A stretch of DNA of 64,000 nucleotides. Origin: UBA7957 sp965222695 (GTDB lineage Bacteria; Pseudomonadota; Gammaproteobacteria; Granulosicoccales; Granulosicoccaceae). Numbering within the stretch: the stretch's first letter is position 1; every line of letters begins with the position of its first letter. Of the stretch, positions 17,655 through 25,706 are shown piece by piece. The DNA is taken from positions 2,976,001-3,040,000 of the forward strand of contig OZ244967.1 of NCBI GenBank assembly GCA_965222695.1. Reading direction: 5' to 3'. The notes beneath the pieces were generated by a model, which had not been told where the DNA came from, searched no databases, and saw only the letters and a program-made list of their open reading frames with translations. The translations under genes and the position numbers were made by a program.

Positions 17655-18482
17655 CTAAGGCAAATCGCTTCTGCGGAAAATTCTATAACCAAACCAGGCA
17701 AAGAGAATACCCAGCAAAGATGGATAAGCGATTGCCCAGAATATATATCCGGAACGGCCAAAGTTGTCCAGAATAAGATAAGCGGATGGCCCCAGTAACA
17801 CCAACTGCGGGTCAAACAACATCATCGCCGCCGTTCGGAAAACCTGTAGAGGATTGACCAGCGCTATGCCCACTATGGTTTCAACCGCCATTGCTTCCTT
17901 GACCATAACTCCCAGCAGAATCAAATCGAGAAACAGCAGCAGAAAAAGCCAGACCAGGAATGCGGCACCCTGGGCAACATCAGTCGATCTTGCCACGGAT
18001 GAAATAAACATACCCAAACCGAGAAAACAACAGGTCAGGGCAACAAGAAAAGCTGTATACCATGTTATCTGCAACCACGGTACAGCTGCTCCTTTCCCAG
18101 AGGCCCATATCACGGCCATGACCATGGCTAAAATCACAGGTGAAAATACAACAACGAAACGGCCCGCGATCTTTCCCCAATACCAGGCACCCAGACTGAC
18201 GGGTAAAGAAAGCATATACTCATAAATACCGGATTCCCTGTCTCCCGCGACCGAACGAACCGTTGAAATCAATACAAACAGCGGCAACACCGCCATGGAT
18301 ATCTGCAAGTAAGTAACCAGTAATCGGGATAAGCCCGTAAAGCCCATCACCCGGGATTCAGTCAGTCCGGTGAGAAATAGTCCGACGATAATTCCGCCGA
18401 ATACAAGGCTGTAAACCAAAAACCAGCGCGCACGTAAAGACTCGGCAATATCGACTCTCGCTGTAAGCACTAACTGATTCAT
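17655..18482 (-). CDS. nosY: NosY, ABC-2 type permease for N2O reductase maturation
   Basis: A 275-residue permease with six hydrophobic segments, LISTVRSVAGDRESGIYEYMLSLPVS (the NosY/ABC-2 signature) and the conserved NPLQVFRTAAMMLFDP. NosFY with NosD form an ABC machine that helps build the CuZ site of NosZ in the periplasm. The ATG at 18482 is chosen over the TTG at 18497; it follows the nosL stop by 11 bp. Last recognisable nos gene of the unit. Confidence 0.93.
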   Translation of the reverse strand: MNQLVLTARVDIAESLRARWFLVYSLVFGGIIVGLFLTGLTESRVMGFTGLSRLLVTYLQISMAVLPLFVLISTVRSVAGDRESGIYEYMLSLPVSLGAWYWGKIAGRFVVVFSPVILAMVMAVIWASGKGAAVPWLQITWYTAFLVALTCCFLGLGMFISSVARSTDVAQGAAFLVWLFLLLFLDLILLGVMVKEAMAVETIVGIALVNPLQVFRTAAMMLFDPQLVLLGPSAYLILDNFGRSGYIFWAIAYPSLLGILFAWFGYRIFRRSDLP

Positions 18483-18493
18483 ATCATGCCGTC

Positions 18494-18988
18494 TCAATAT
18501 GTTACTGGTGGTCCATCAGTCAGGGAATGCTGATGATGCTTGTGAATACCAAATCGTCCGTCCGATTCCAGTATATGCTGTACAGCCTGCTCAAAAGACA
18601 GGGCATTTTCACCGGCATGTTTTTGCGCACCCAGGCCGTAGTCCATAGGCGTGTTATGGTTTTTGACATAGAATGCAGTTTTTGCGTCCAGCCAATCTCC
18701 ATTGCCGGCAGCATTAACCCATATTTCGGTGCCTGAGTTGTCTTTCCATGATTGTTGATTCAACCAGACGATGGCACAGCCGATATCGTCGAACTTGTAA
18801 ATCGCCGTTTTTTGAGATTCACCGCCACGTATTTGCGCGCTATAGTGTGGATCACCAATAGCCATGGAACATCTTATGCAAACCTCACGATCCCATCGCA
18901 CATCCACAGGGCCGGTACTCGATTCAGTCGAACAGGCAACTAAGCCCGGCACAAACAACATAACAGCAAATAGATCAATGTAGCGCAT
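18494..18988 (-). CDS. nosL: NosL copper chaperone lipoprotein
   Basis: A 164-residue lipoprotein. The start at 18988 (MRYIDLF) has AGGAG nine bases upstream and gives a signal peptide ending in the lipobox LVAC. The CIRCSMAIGDPHYSAQI segment carries the Cys/Met residues NosL uses to bind Cu(I). NosL delivers copper to NosZ assembly on the periplasmic side. It overlaps nosF by 14 bp. The His-rich C-terminus (HKHHQH) is a plausible extra metal-binding feature. Confidence 0.93.
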   Translation of the reverse strand: MRYIDLFAVMLFVPGLVACSTESSTGPVDVRWDREVCIRCSMAIGDPHYSAQIRGGESQKTAIYKFDDIGCAIVWLNQQSWKDNSGTEIWVNAAGNGDWLDAKTAFYVKNHNTPMDYGLGAQKHAGENALSFEQAVQHILESDGRFGIHKHHQHSLTDGPPVTY

Positions 18989-19871
18989 GAAGCTGAACTC
19001 CTGCTGCATTATCGGGTTCCGCTTTTTCGTCCAGACTGAATGCCTTGAGCAAGCCCGAGTATCTGGAAATAACGCTGAGAAACCTCAAACTGTCCGGTGA
19101 AGCAACGTGACCGGTCCAGATCAGGCCGGAATCCGAGCTGTTGAAACCCCATGTCCGTATAGTCTCAGTGAATGCGCGATCTGCCGACATCAGCTCGATT
19201 CTGCATGTCATCAGCCGGTTGAGTTCGCCATGCTCTGCGACCTGATCATTCAACACAATCCTACCCTGATCCAGTTCGACGACACGGTTGACCAGCGGTG
19301 CGACCTCGTCGAGGCGATGACTGGAGATCATCATTGCCGCCTGATTTTGCCGTTCCGCCAGCAAACCGAACAAGGCATGGCGCGCATCCGGATCCAGATT
19401 GGCGGCAGGTTCGTCCAATATCAGTATCCGGGTATCCCTTCCGAGCGCAATACTGATCAGCAGTTTCTGCTTTTGACCACCCGATAATTTATTAAAGGGC
19501 TGATGTTTGATGGCATCGGGGTTAAGACCCAGAGTATTCGAGATTCGGTAAATTCTCTCTGCCTGAGAGCCACAGACTGCGGCAGCGAAGTCAATTAACT
19601 GCCTGACAGGCATTTTAATGGGCGGAGGCAGTTGAGGCACAAAGCCCGTCATATTCAGAATCGATTGACGATCTTTGCGAGGATCCCGCTGTTCGATTTC
19701 GATAATGCCGCCATAGTTATACTGCCCCAAAAGACACCGAATCAGAGTCGTCTTACCGGCACCATTGGAACCGACAAATGCAACTCTGTCTCCAACATTC
19801 AAATCCAGATCCACATTGCGAAGAACATGTTTGTTCCGAAATGATTTACTGACATCCTGCATGCGGATCAT
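18975..19871 (-). CDS. nosF: NosF, ABC ATPase
   Basis: A 298-residue ABC ATPase: Walker A GSNGAGKTT (about 34-42), signature LSGGQKQK, Walker B ILILDEPAANLDPDA and the H-loop SSHRLDE. The C-terminal ~80 residues form the NosF-type extension. It powers the NosDFY complex. About 70 bp separate it from nosH upstream. Confidence 0.94.
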   Translation of the reverse strand: MIRMQDVSKSFRNKHVLRNVDLDLNVGDRVAFVGSNGAGKTTLIRCLLGQYNYGGIIEIEQRDPRKDRQSILNMTGFVPQLPPPIKMPVRQLIDFAAAVCGSQAERIYRISNTLGLNPDAIKHQPFNKLSGGQKQKLLISIALGRDTRILILDEPAANLDPDARHALFGLLAERQNQAAMMISSHRLDEVAPLVNRVVELDQGRIVLNDQVAEHGELNRLMTCRIELMSADRAFTETIRTWGFNSSDSGLIWTGHVASPDSLRFLSVISRYSGLLKAFSLDEKAEPDNAAGVQLHALH

Positions 19872-19940
19872 AATGGCTTGCCTTCACGCATAATATTAAA
19901 ACCGAATCCCGAGCCACTCTTTCCATGGCCTGCGGCACAT

Positions 19941-20918
19941 TTAGAGCACTTTGTCCAGGCCTTTGAACTTGAAGTTCAACGAATTCGTCGGGCAGATATC
20001 AACACACAGTCCGCACCGTGTGCAGTCAGCACCTATATCCACATTGACATCTCCGGCCTTACCCCTGATTGTCATGTCCAGCACATGCGGTACCAGGCAG
20101 GCTTTCCGGCAATCGCCTTCATGATGGCATTGTTCAGCGTTGTAGCTGACCCGAACCGGGGAAATGGTCCCGACAAAACCGTAAGTCATACCTATGGGGC
20201 AGACATAGCGGCACCAAGCCCGCCGTGATACGAAGATTTCGAACAACAGTAGCAAAGCAACCCAGATCAGTGCCAGTCCGGGACCATAGATCAATGCCCG
20301 ACTGACTATACCCGTTGGAGACAGGGTTTCAAAAACCGTGTAACCTGTCAACAAGGCGAGAAATGCGAAAATCACGAAAAATACAGTTCTAACCCCGCGA
20401 TGAAAGCTTAGGTTTTTGATTATTTTTCTTTTTACCAAGGCCAGGTGAACGAATTCCGCCCACTCGGAGAGTAAATGGTAAGGACATGTCCAGGAGCAAA
20501 AACTTCTGCCTCCTGCAATCCACCAGAGCAAAAATACTGTCACTGTTCCGATTAAGAGGTTCAGCACCATCTGCTTGAAGGCCAGTGAGATTTGCAAGGC
20601 GGAGTTCAAATCGGCCAAGTGAAACCCCACCACACGCGATGCGGTTAAAGCGCCCTCGACCAGCTGAACATCAAAATAATAGGAAACCACAAACAGCAAA
20701 TTTATAACGATCAGCGTTGCCCAGCGACGATTTCGCCACTTGTGATAACCTTTTTTTGCTGCATGTTCCGCCTGTGCTTTTTCAAGTTGCTCGCGGGTCA
20801 GCTTGTGCAGTCTTTTTCGGTCATAGACTTCAATCACTGCGGGAGACATCTGCTCTTTGCCGGGTCGGTTGGGCTTGCGTCCGATGAGTTGCGACAGTGA
20901 TTCCAGAATATAGCCCAT
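19941..20918 (-). CDS. nosH: NosH, NapH-like polyferredoxin membrane quinol oxidase subunit
   Basis: A 325-residue inner-membrane protein. About four or five helices span residues 65-225 and carry two CxxxCP motifs on loops (CSWTCP and CRYVCP). The C-terminal cytoplasmic part has two ferredoxin-type clusters, CHHEGDCRKAC and CTRCGLCVDICP. With NosG it is proposed to take electrons from menaquinol for N2O reduction in clade II systems, which lack the NosR flavoprotein. It follows nosG by 5 bp. Confidence 0.9.
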   Translation of the reverse strand: MGYILESLSQLIGRKPNRPGKEQMSPAVIEVYDRKRLHKLTREQLEKAQAEHAAKKGYHKWRNRRWATLIVINLLFVVSYYFDVQLVEGALTASRVVGFHLADLNSALQISLAFKQMVLNLLIGTVTVFLLWWIAGGRSFCSWTCPYHLLSEWAEFVHLALVKRKIIKNLSFHRGVRTVFFVIFAFLALLTGYTVFETLSPTGIVSRALIYGPGLALIWVALLLLFEIFVSRRAWCRYVCPIGMTYGFVGTISPVRVSYNAEQCHHEGDCRKACLVPHVLDMTIRGKAGDVNVDIGADCTRCGLCVDICPTNSLNFKFKGLDKVL

Positions 20919-20923
20919 AGCCG

Positions 20924-21748
20924 TTACACCGAATCCGCTGTTTTATCTATATCGATAACCAGGCTTGCAGGCTCGGCCGGGCAAATCATCTCGCAGACGC
21001 CGCATCCGACGCAACCATCCAGAATCACCGGTTTCATCCGGACTTTTCCGTCACTACCCGGAATTTCCTGCAGTTCAATCGCATGCTTCGGAGGGCACTG
21101 GTTGGGGTCGTTCGAAGGCGGCTTACCTACGTCACACTGGCTGATGCGGATTTCAATCGGACAAGTACGAACACATAAATCACAGATGTCAAGATCAAAT
21201 GTCTGGCTTGAGACGGGCAGAGGATTCCATCGGTCCACTTTATCGAACCGAAGTTTACCTTCAAACGACTCTCCTCTCACAATACCTTTAAAACCCTGCC
21301 CCTGCATCGCCAGGCAGGTTTCCGGCTTATCCAGTCTTGCAAATCCCATCCGGGCTTCCGAGGGATAATTGATTTCATGGGTCAAGGCCCCGGTCGGACA
21401 GGCAAGTACACACTGCAAGCCATCACAGGAAAAATCACATGCCTGATCCCTGGCTTGTATAAAGGGTGTACCAATACCGAAGCCGTCCAGTAAATCAGCC
21501 AAATGAATAGCCTCAACCGGGCATACCTGAACACATTGCCCGCATTTGATACAGGAGGACAGAAAATCATGTTCCTCCAAAGCCCCGGGTGGCCGTAGAC
21601 GAGCTGCCTTGCCGTTGACTACGGGAACTATACCCAGCATGGATGTGCCGACCACACCCGCGAGCAAAAAACCGCTGCGGATAAACTCGCGACGCTCTTT
21701 CTGTTTCCGCGGTGTCGATCTCTTTCGATTTGTTTTCGCCGGGCTCAT
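20924..21748 (-). CDS. nosG: NosG, NapG-like periplasmic ferredoxin
   Basis: A 274-residue iron-sulfur protein with a Tat-type signal (RREFIRSGFLLAG) and four [4Fe-4S] motifs: CIKCGQCVQVCP, CDGLQCVLACP, CDLCVRTCP and CVGCGVCEMICP. Twin-arginine export fits a cofactor-loaded periplasmic protein. It pairs with NosH for electron transfer to the cytochromes or NosZ. It lies 5 bp from the nosD stop. Confidence 0.9.
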   Translation of the reverse strand: MSPAKTNRKRSTPRKQKERREFIRSGFLLAGVVGTSMLGIVPVVNGKAARLRPPGALEEHDFLSSCIKCGQCVQVCPVEAIHLADLLDGFGIGTPFIQARDQACDFSCDGLQCVLACPTGALTHEINYPSEARMGFARLDKPETCLAMQGQGFKGIVRGESFEGKLRFDKVDRWNPLPVSSQTFDLDICDLCVRTCPIEIRISQCDVGKPPSNDPNQCPPKHAIELQEIPGSDGKVRMKPVILDGCVGCGVCEMICPAEPASLVIDIDKTADSV

Positions 21749-21753
21749 TGGTG

Positions 21754-22983
21754 TCAGTGCTCCGAAATCACAGGCTTGATGTCTTCCACCAGCAAACTCG
21801 GCTCCGAAAACGGTGCCAGCCGTTCCAAAAAATCCAAGGTTTCCAACATGGGGGAACCTTTGAAAAACTGCGCATACGGCAGATCGGTCCAGATTCGGTC
21901 AGCATAAGCATATAAACTGTAAGGTTTATCCCCTATTCCGTCCTTATCCAAATCAAACCCTTCGTAGTCACTCCAATAATTTCCCTCCCACAGATTGCGG
22001 TTAGCTGTTTTGCCTCCGGAAACCACGATCTGAGTCAGATTTCCGGAAAAGCGGTTCTGCCTGAATTCATTTCCAGTCCAGTCGTTGAGAAAACGTACAC
22101 CTATGCCATTAAAAGCTACCGTGTTATTACTAAAGCTGTTAATCGTATCGGGCTCGAAAGGGGATACGTCGATATACAGGCCTGTTGCACAATAGAGTAT
22201 CCGGTTATCTTCTATGGTGAGATCTGAGGTTTCTTTGAACCCGATTCCGACTCCGGTAGGGCCCGATGCGTGCGCGATGTGATTGTTTCTGACCACCACG
22301 CCGTCGCTATACATTAAAAATATGCCGACAGTATTGTTAAAATAACTATTGTCCTCGACGATATTAAATCGCGAATACATAAAATGCAGCGAATAACGGC
22401 TGTCTGAAGTTGTATTATTCTTGATAATATTGTCCGCCGAATACCAAACCACCATATCGCGGACATTCTTAATACGATTACCGGTAATTTTATTATTGAA
22501 ACTGTACCAAAGCCGGACTGAATCTCCGCGCTGGCCAAGATCATGATCCTTGGAGCTAATAGTATTGCGACGAACGACGTTATACTCGGACTGCTGCAAA
22601 TCGATACCAAACAGACAGTCATCAATGATATTGTCCTTGATAACATTGAAGTTGCCGCGTACCTGTACACCGGCATTGATATCGTTATGGGAGCTTCCCG
22701 AACCCGTTAACCGGAGATTTTTAACGGTAGCGCCGTCGGTTTCCAGGTAGACGACCGAACCTTTCCCGCCAGCGTCAATGGTGGCATGGCCCTGGCCATC
22801 AAGAGTGATCGGCTTATCGACCGTCACCGGGCCTGCGTAAACACCGGCCTCAAGTAACAAGGTTTCGCCTTCTTTCGCATGATCAATAAGAGACTGTAGT
22901 TCGAGTAAGGGTCTTGCGAACAATCCGTCCGGCAAAAGCGCAGCGCTTAATACGAAATAAATAGTCGCCAAGACCCGGTTCAT
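21754..22983 (-). CDS. nosD: NosD, periplasmic beta-helix copper-insertion protein
   Basis: A 409-residue exported protein (signal peptide about 1-24, ending FARP) made of tandem parallel beta-helix coils. The recurrent NxI.NN pattern (FNVIKDNIIDD, YNVVRRNTISS, NNKITGNRIKN, DNIIKNNTT, FNIVEDNSYFNNT) gives the CASH/PbH1 repeats. NosD works with the NosFY ATPase to assemble the CuZ cluster. The start overlaps the nosB-like stop (ATGA). Confidence 0.94.
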   Translation of the reverse strand: MNRVLATIYFVLSAALLPDGLFARPLLELQSLIDHAKEGETLLLEAGVYAGPVTVDKPITLDGQGHATIDAGGKGSVVYLETDGATVKNLRLTGSGSSHNDINAGVQVRGNFNVIKDNIIDDCLFGIDLQQSEYNVVRRNTISSKDHDLGQRGDSVRLWYSFNNKITGNRIKNVRDMVVWYSADNIIKNNTTSDSRYSLHFMYSRFNIVEDNSYFNNTVGIFLMYSDGVVVRNNHIAHASGPTGVGIGFKETSDLTIEDNRILYCATGLYIDVSPFEPDTINSFSNNTVAFNGIGVRFLNDWTGNEFRQNRFSGNLTQIVVSGGKTANRNLWEGNYWSDYEGFDLDKDGIGDKPYSLYAYADRIWTDLPYAQFFKGSPMLETLDFLERLAPFSEPSLLVEDIKPVISEH

Positions 22984-24164
22984 TCGACCTGCCCGGATAC
23001 CATGTCACGCAGTTGTTTTCGCCGCAGCAACGCGGCTACAGCCAGCACTGCGCTGAACAATAACATCAAGCCAAATCCGATGTAGGGATAGGAATGGGTA
23101 GTGAACTGGGCGACTTTTCCGTCCCCGAACACAGTGGGCATAAAGGGCTTGACAGTAAAAGCGCCCATCTCATTCAGACTGTGCCCATACCACCAAAGCC
23201 ACGCTGAGTACTCTACGATAAAAAAAACAGGCAAGGCCATGGGTACTAATACAAGCAGCCAAAAAAGCAAGCCGTTATTCTTTCTCGCACCAATAATCAA
23301 CAATACCATGGCGGCAAGGAGTGCCCAGAATACGATATGCCCGGCAAACGACATTTTGGACACCATAGGTTTGATTTCCGCCGGATTGTTAAAGTATCGG
23401 CCGAGATTTTTCTCGTAATGCCAGGAAAGCATTTGGGATCCACTGCCGTCCCACTCGATTCTCTCAGGGGCGGATCGGCGCTCCTGATCCTTTTCGAATG
23501 TCGCTCTCAAATGTGCGATCTGATCCGCCTTCTCATCATCTGAGGGTTCTGTCTGGTTTGTTTTCTCCTCACCTGCAGCCATCGATGCCTTCAATCTCGC
23601 GATCAGGGCTTCGGACGCCGTCATGTTCGAGTCTGCCGACTCTCTTTCCGTATCCTGATCCAAGGCGGTGACCAAAGCGTGCAGATAACCGGCGTTCTGA
23701 TACTTCAGACCTCCCTCGACGTAGTAAGCCATGGCCATCCAGACCGCAATCAGGGAAAATCCGCCACCGAGTATCAGCATTCTTAACCCTGGCCTGAAAC
23801 AAGCAAATCCGATCACCATCACTGCCAGCAGCGAGACAAGAAATGGAGAGAACGCCTTTTCTATCACACCTCCTGCTGCAATGGGGTACATGCCCACATA
23901 GTGATTGATGGTGTCCATTTCGTGGACGCAATCCAAGGCTTCTTCTTCGGTGATCTCTTCCTTCTCGATTTTCCTGCAACCGTTGAAGACACCATTCATG
24001 TGGAAATGAATCCTGACTCCATCGGGAAAAGCTTCCTCCGGATAATTAGGCGCCGTCAGGGAAACCCACCAGATAGGCGAGTAATAAATGGCGAGCAATA
24101 AGCCTACTGCGGCAAGCGATAAGAGCATGATAAGAATTTGCTTCTTTTTGGCAGCGGGATTCAT
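22980..24164 (-). CDS. nosB: NosB-like integral membrane protein
   Basis: A 394-residue membrane protein. One helix near 10-30 is followed by a periplasmic loop with a Cys pair (NGCRKIE, EALDCVHEMD) and two helices at about 105-150. A long charged central segment (about 165-270) and three or four C-terminal helices (about 275-385) follow. In clade II clusters a membrane protein called NosB lies between nosZ and nosD and has no known reaction; position and topology fit, but I name it by context more than by motif. Translationally coupled to nosD. Confidence 0.75.
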   Translation of the reverse strand: MNPAAKKKQILIMLLSLAAVGLLLAIYYSPIWWVSLTAPNYPEEAFPDGVRIHFHMNGVFNGCRKIEKEEITEEEALDCVHEMDTINHYVGMYPIAAGGVIEKAFSPFLVSLLAVMVIGFACFRPGLRMLILGGGFSLIAVWMAMAYYVEGGLKYQNAGYLHALVTALDQDTERESADSNMTASEALIARLKASMAAGEEKTNQTEPSDDEKADQIAHLRATFEKDQERRSAPERIEWDGSGSQMLSWHYEKNLGRYFNNPAEIKPMVSKMSFAGHIVFWALLAAMVLLIIGARKNNGLLFWLLVLVPMALPVFFIVEYSAWLWWYGHSLNEMGAFTVKPFMPTVFGDGKVAQFTTHSYPYIGFGLMLLFSAVLAVAALLRRKQLRDMVSGQVE

Positions 24165-24280
24165 ATTACGACAACCTTGTATTTCTGGGGAATATATCTA
24201 TTTGCTTCAACGAAGCGCAAGAAGCCACGCCAGGCACCAGAATCAGAATCTTATCGACGCCTTTCCCGCAAGTTCCCGGC

Positions 24281-24325
24281 ATAAAAGCAAAAATCCCGGA
24301 CCAATCCTTAATGACTGGCCCGGGA
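24281..24325 (-). terminator. Rho-independent terminator after the di-haem cytochrome gene
   Basis: TCCCGGACCA (24294-24303) pairs with TGGCCCGGGA (24316-24325) with one mismatch. On the minus strand it is followed by a U-rich run (ATTTTTGC). This separates the cytochrome gene from the nosB-like gene downstream. Confidence 0.7.
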
Positions 24326-24338
24326 GACGTGCTGATGA

Positions 24339-25052
24339 TTAATCGAAATCCGGATTCAACCAGTCAGCAGATGGAGCCAAATCGTCTTTGGGTACAGGAA
24401 TGCGGGAGGTATAATTGATTACAGCCTTCATATCATCGTCGGAAAATCCGTTAATCTGTTCTACCATATCTGGATTAGCGTTACGGCGCTTGCCGTCGCG
24501 TATCCATTCAAACTGCCTTAGCATATAGTTGTAATGCTGACCAGCCAGGCGAGGGTAAAACTTTTCCTTGCTGCCTTCTCCGGCCTCACCATGACACTCT
24601 ACGCAATTGTCGGCATAAAGCTGTTTTCCTTTTTCAAATTCCGGTGACCCTTCCTCATACGGGCCCTTGCCGTTTTCCGGATTCATCGGCAGTTTTTCGA
24701 TATAGGCAGTGACATCTGCAATGGCTTGCGCGCCGCCGATAGATTCCGGCAGGGCGAAAGGATACATCGTAGGATTGTCCCGATTCAACGCCCTGATATC
24801 GGACAGCTGCTTAATCAGAACCTCCTTGTGCTGGCCCGCCAATTGTGGAAATGTCCCATCGATCATTCCCCACCCTTCGGTCAGATGACAAGCCGCGCAA
24901 ACCTCAAAGACGTCGATTCCATTCTCAAGGTCAGGTTCCAACAGCATGGCTTCTTCCTGCTCACCTCCGCCTTCATTCCAGGCAATGGCGTTACCGAACC
25001 CCAACGCACTGCACATCAGAATCAATACACTCGTCTGTTTTATCGTGACCAA
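24339..25052 (-). CDS. Di-haem c-type cytochrome (c553/c4-like, nos-associated)
   Basis: A 237-residue periplasmic cytochrome with a signal peptide (about 1-24). Two CxxCH haem sites are visible: CAACH near residue 52 and CVECH near 150, with similar flanks, indicating domain duplication as in cytochrome c4. Start is a TTG at 25052 with GGGAGA seven bases upstream. A perfect FNR-type box lies 75 bp upstream and a terminator follows, so it is its own anaerobically induced unit. Likely carries electrons to NosZ (NosC role). Confidence 0.88.
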   Translation of the reverse strand: MVTIKQTSVLILMCSALGFGNAIAWNEGGGEQEEAMLLEPDLENGIDVFEVCAACHLTEGWGMIDGTFPQLAGQHKEVLIKQLSDIRALNRDNPTMYPFALPESIGGAQAIADVTAYIEKLPMNPENGKGPYEEGSPEFEKGKQLYADNCVECHGEAGEGSKEKFYPRLAGQHYNYMLRQFEWIRDGKRRNANPDMVEQINGFSDDDMKAVINYTSRIPVPKDDLAPSADWLNPDFD

Positions 25053-25126
25053 AGTCGTTCTCCCGACCGAATCTGTACTTGCGAATAATTGTCCGCTAGT
25101 AGACTACAGCGACACCGGTTAAATCG

Positions 25127-25140
25127 TTGATTTAGATCAA
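25127..25140 (-). promoter_or_regulatory. FNR/Anr/Dnr box upstream of the di-haem cytochrome gene
   Basis: TTGATTTAGATCAA is an exact TTGAT-N4-ATCAA palindrome. Its centre is about 80 bp upstream of the TTG start. If the box is centred at -41.5, the transcript would start near 25092, leaving a 40-nt leader. A TAGTCT hexamer lies near the expected -10. Confidence 0.75.
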
Positions 25141-25199
25141 GACCATAGATGAGAGACTATGCACCGAGAGTGGAAACAAGGCCTTCAGAGAGACGGATT

Positions 25200-25234
25200 C
25201 CGCCCCTTGTTCAATCGCTTGAATTAAGGGGCGG
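25200..25234 (-). terminator. Strong stem-loop after the mono-haem cytochrome gene
   Basis: CCGCCCCTT pairs with AAGGGGCGG and the stem continues as TTCAA/TTGAA with one bulge around a 4-base loop. It lies about 18 bp past the stop of the cytochrome at 25252. No clear U-tract follows, so it may stabilise the 3' end instead of terminating alone. Confidence 0.45.
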
Positions 25235-25251
25235 ATATCAAATATAAACGC

Positions 25252-25572
25252 TTACTGTTCAGCCAGCCACTTTGCGATAGCATCAATTTCTTCCTCAGAG
25301 ACCAAATGCATCACGCCTTTCATCGCTGCGCTCATGCCGTTACTTCTGGCACCGCTTTTTATATCCTTCATCTGTTGAATGGTGTATTCGAGATTCTGTC
25401 CGGCAACTTTCGGATAAGTCGGCATAATGGGGGTATTTCCATCAGCGCCGTGGCAGGCAATACAGGTTTTGGATTTATACAATTCGGCCCCATCGGCCGC
25501 CATCAGCGGATCAGTTGCAGCAAGCCCGGCAGACAATAGTGCAATAGATGCGAGTTGAAATAACTTTTTCAT
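25252..25572 (-). CDS. Mono-haem c-type cytochrome (c553-like)
   Basis: A 106-residue periplasmic cytochrome. The start at 25572 (MKKLFQL) follows GAGGAATC; longer upstream frames lack a signal peptide at the right place. Signal peptide about 1-24, haem site CIACH near residue 35, and a distal Met in the NGMSAAMKGVMH region. Directly downstream of nosZ and its terminator, so it may be made by read-through or from a weak promoter. Likely an electron donor to NosZ (NosC role). Confidence 0.88.
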   Translation of the reverse strand: MKKLFQLASIALLSAGLAATDPLMAADGAELYKSKTCIACHGADGNTPIMPTYPKVAGQNLEYTIQQMKDIKSGARSNGMSAAMKGVMHLVSEEEIDAIAKWLAEQ

Positions 25573-25642
25573 ATATGATTCCTCAGTGTTAAGTGGGATT
25601 GTTACAGCCGTTAATAACATCCTCAAACATTAATGATATCCG

Positions 25643-25682
25643 GAAAAAGATAAAGGGAGCGCAACAAAACGTTGCGACTCCC
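25643..25682 (-). terminator. Rho-independent terminator after nosZ
   Basis: GGGAG-CGCAAC (25655-25665) pairs with GTTGCG-A-CTCCC (25671-25682) with a single bulge. On the minus strand it is followed by TTTATCTTTTTCC. It lies 25 bp past the nosZ stop. Confidence 0.75.
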
Positions 25683-25706
25683 GCATGACTAAGCCCGCTC
25701 AAAGGC

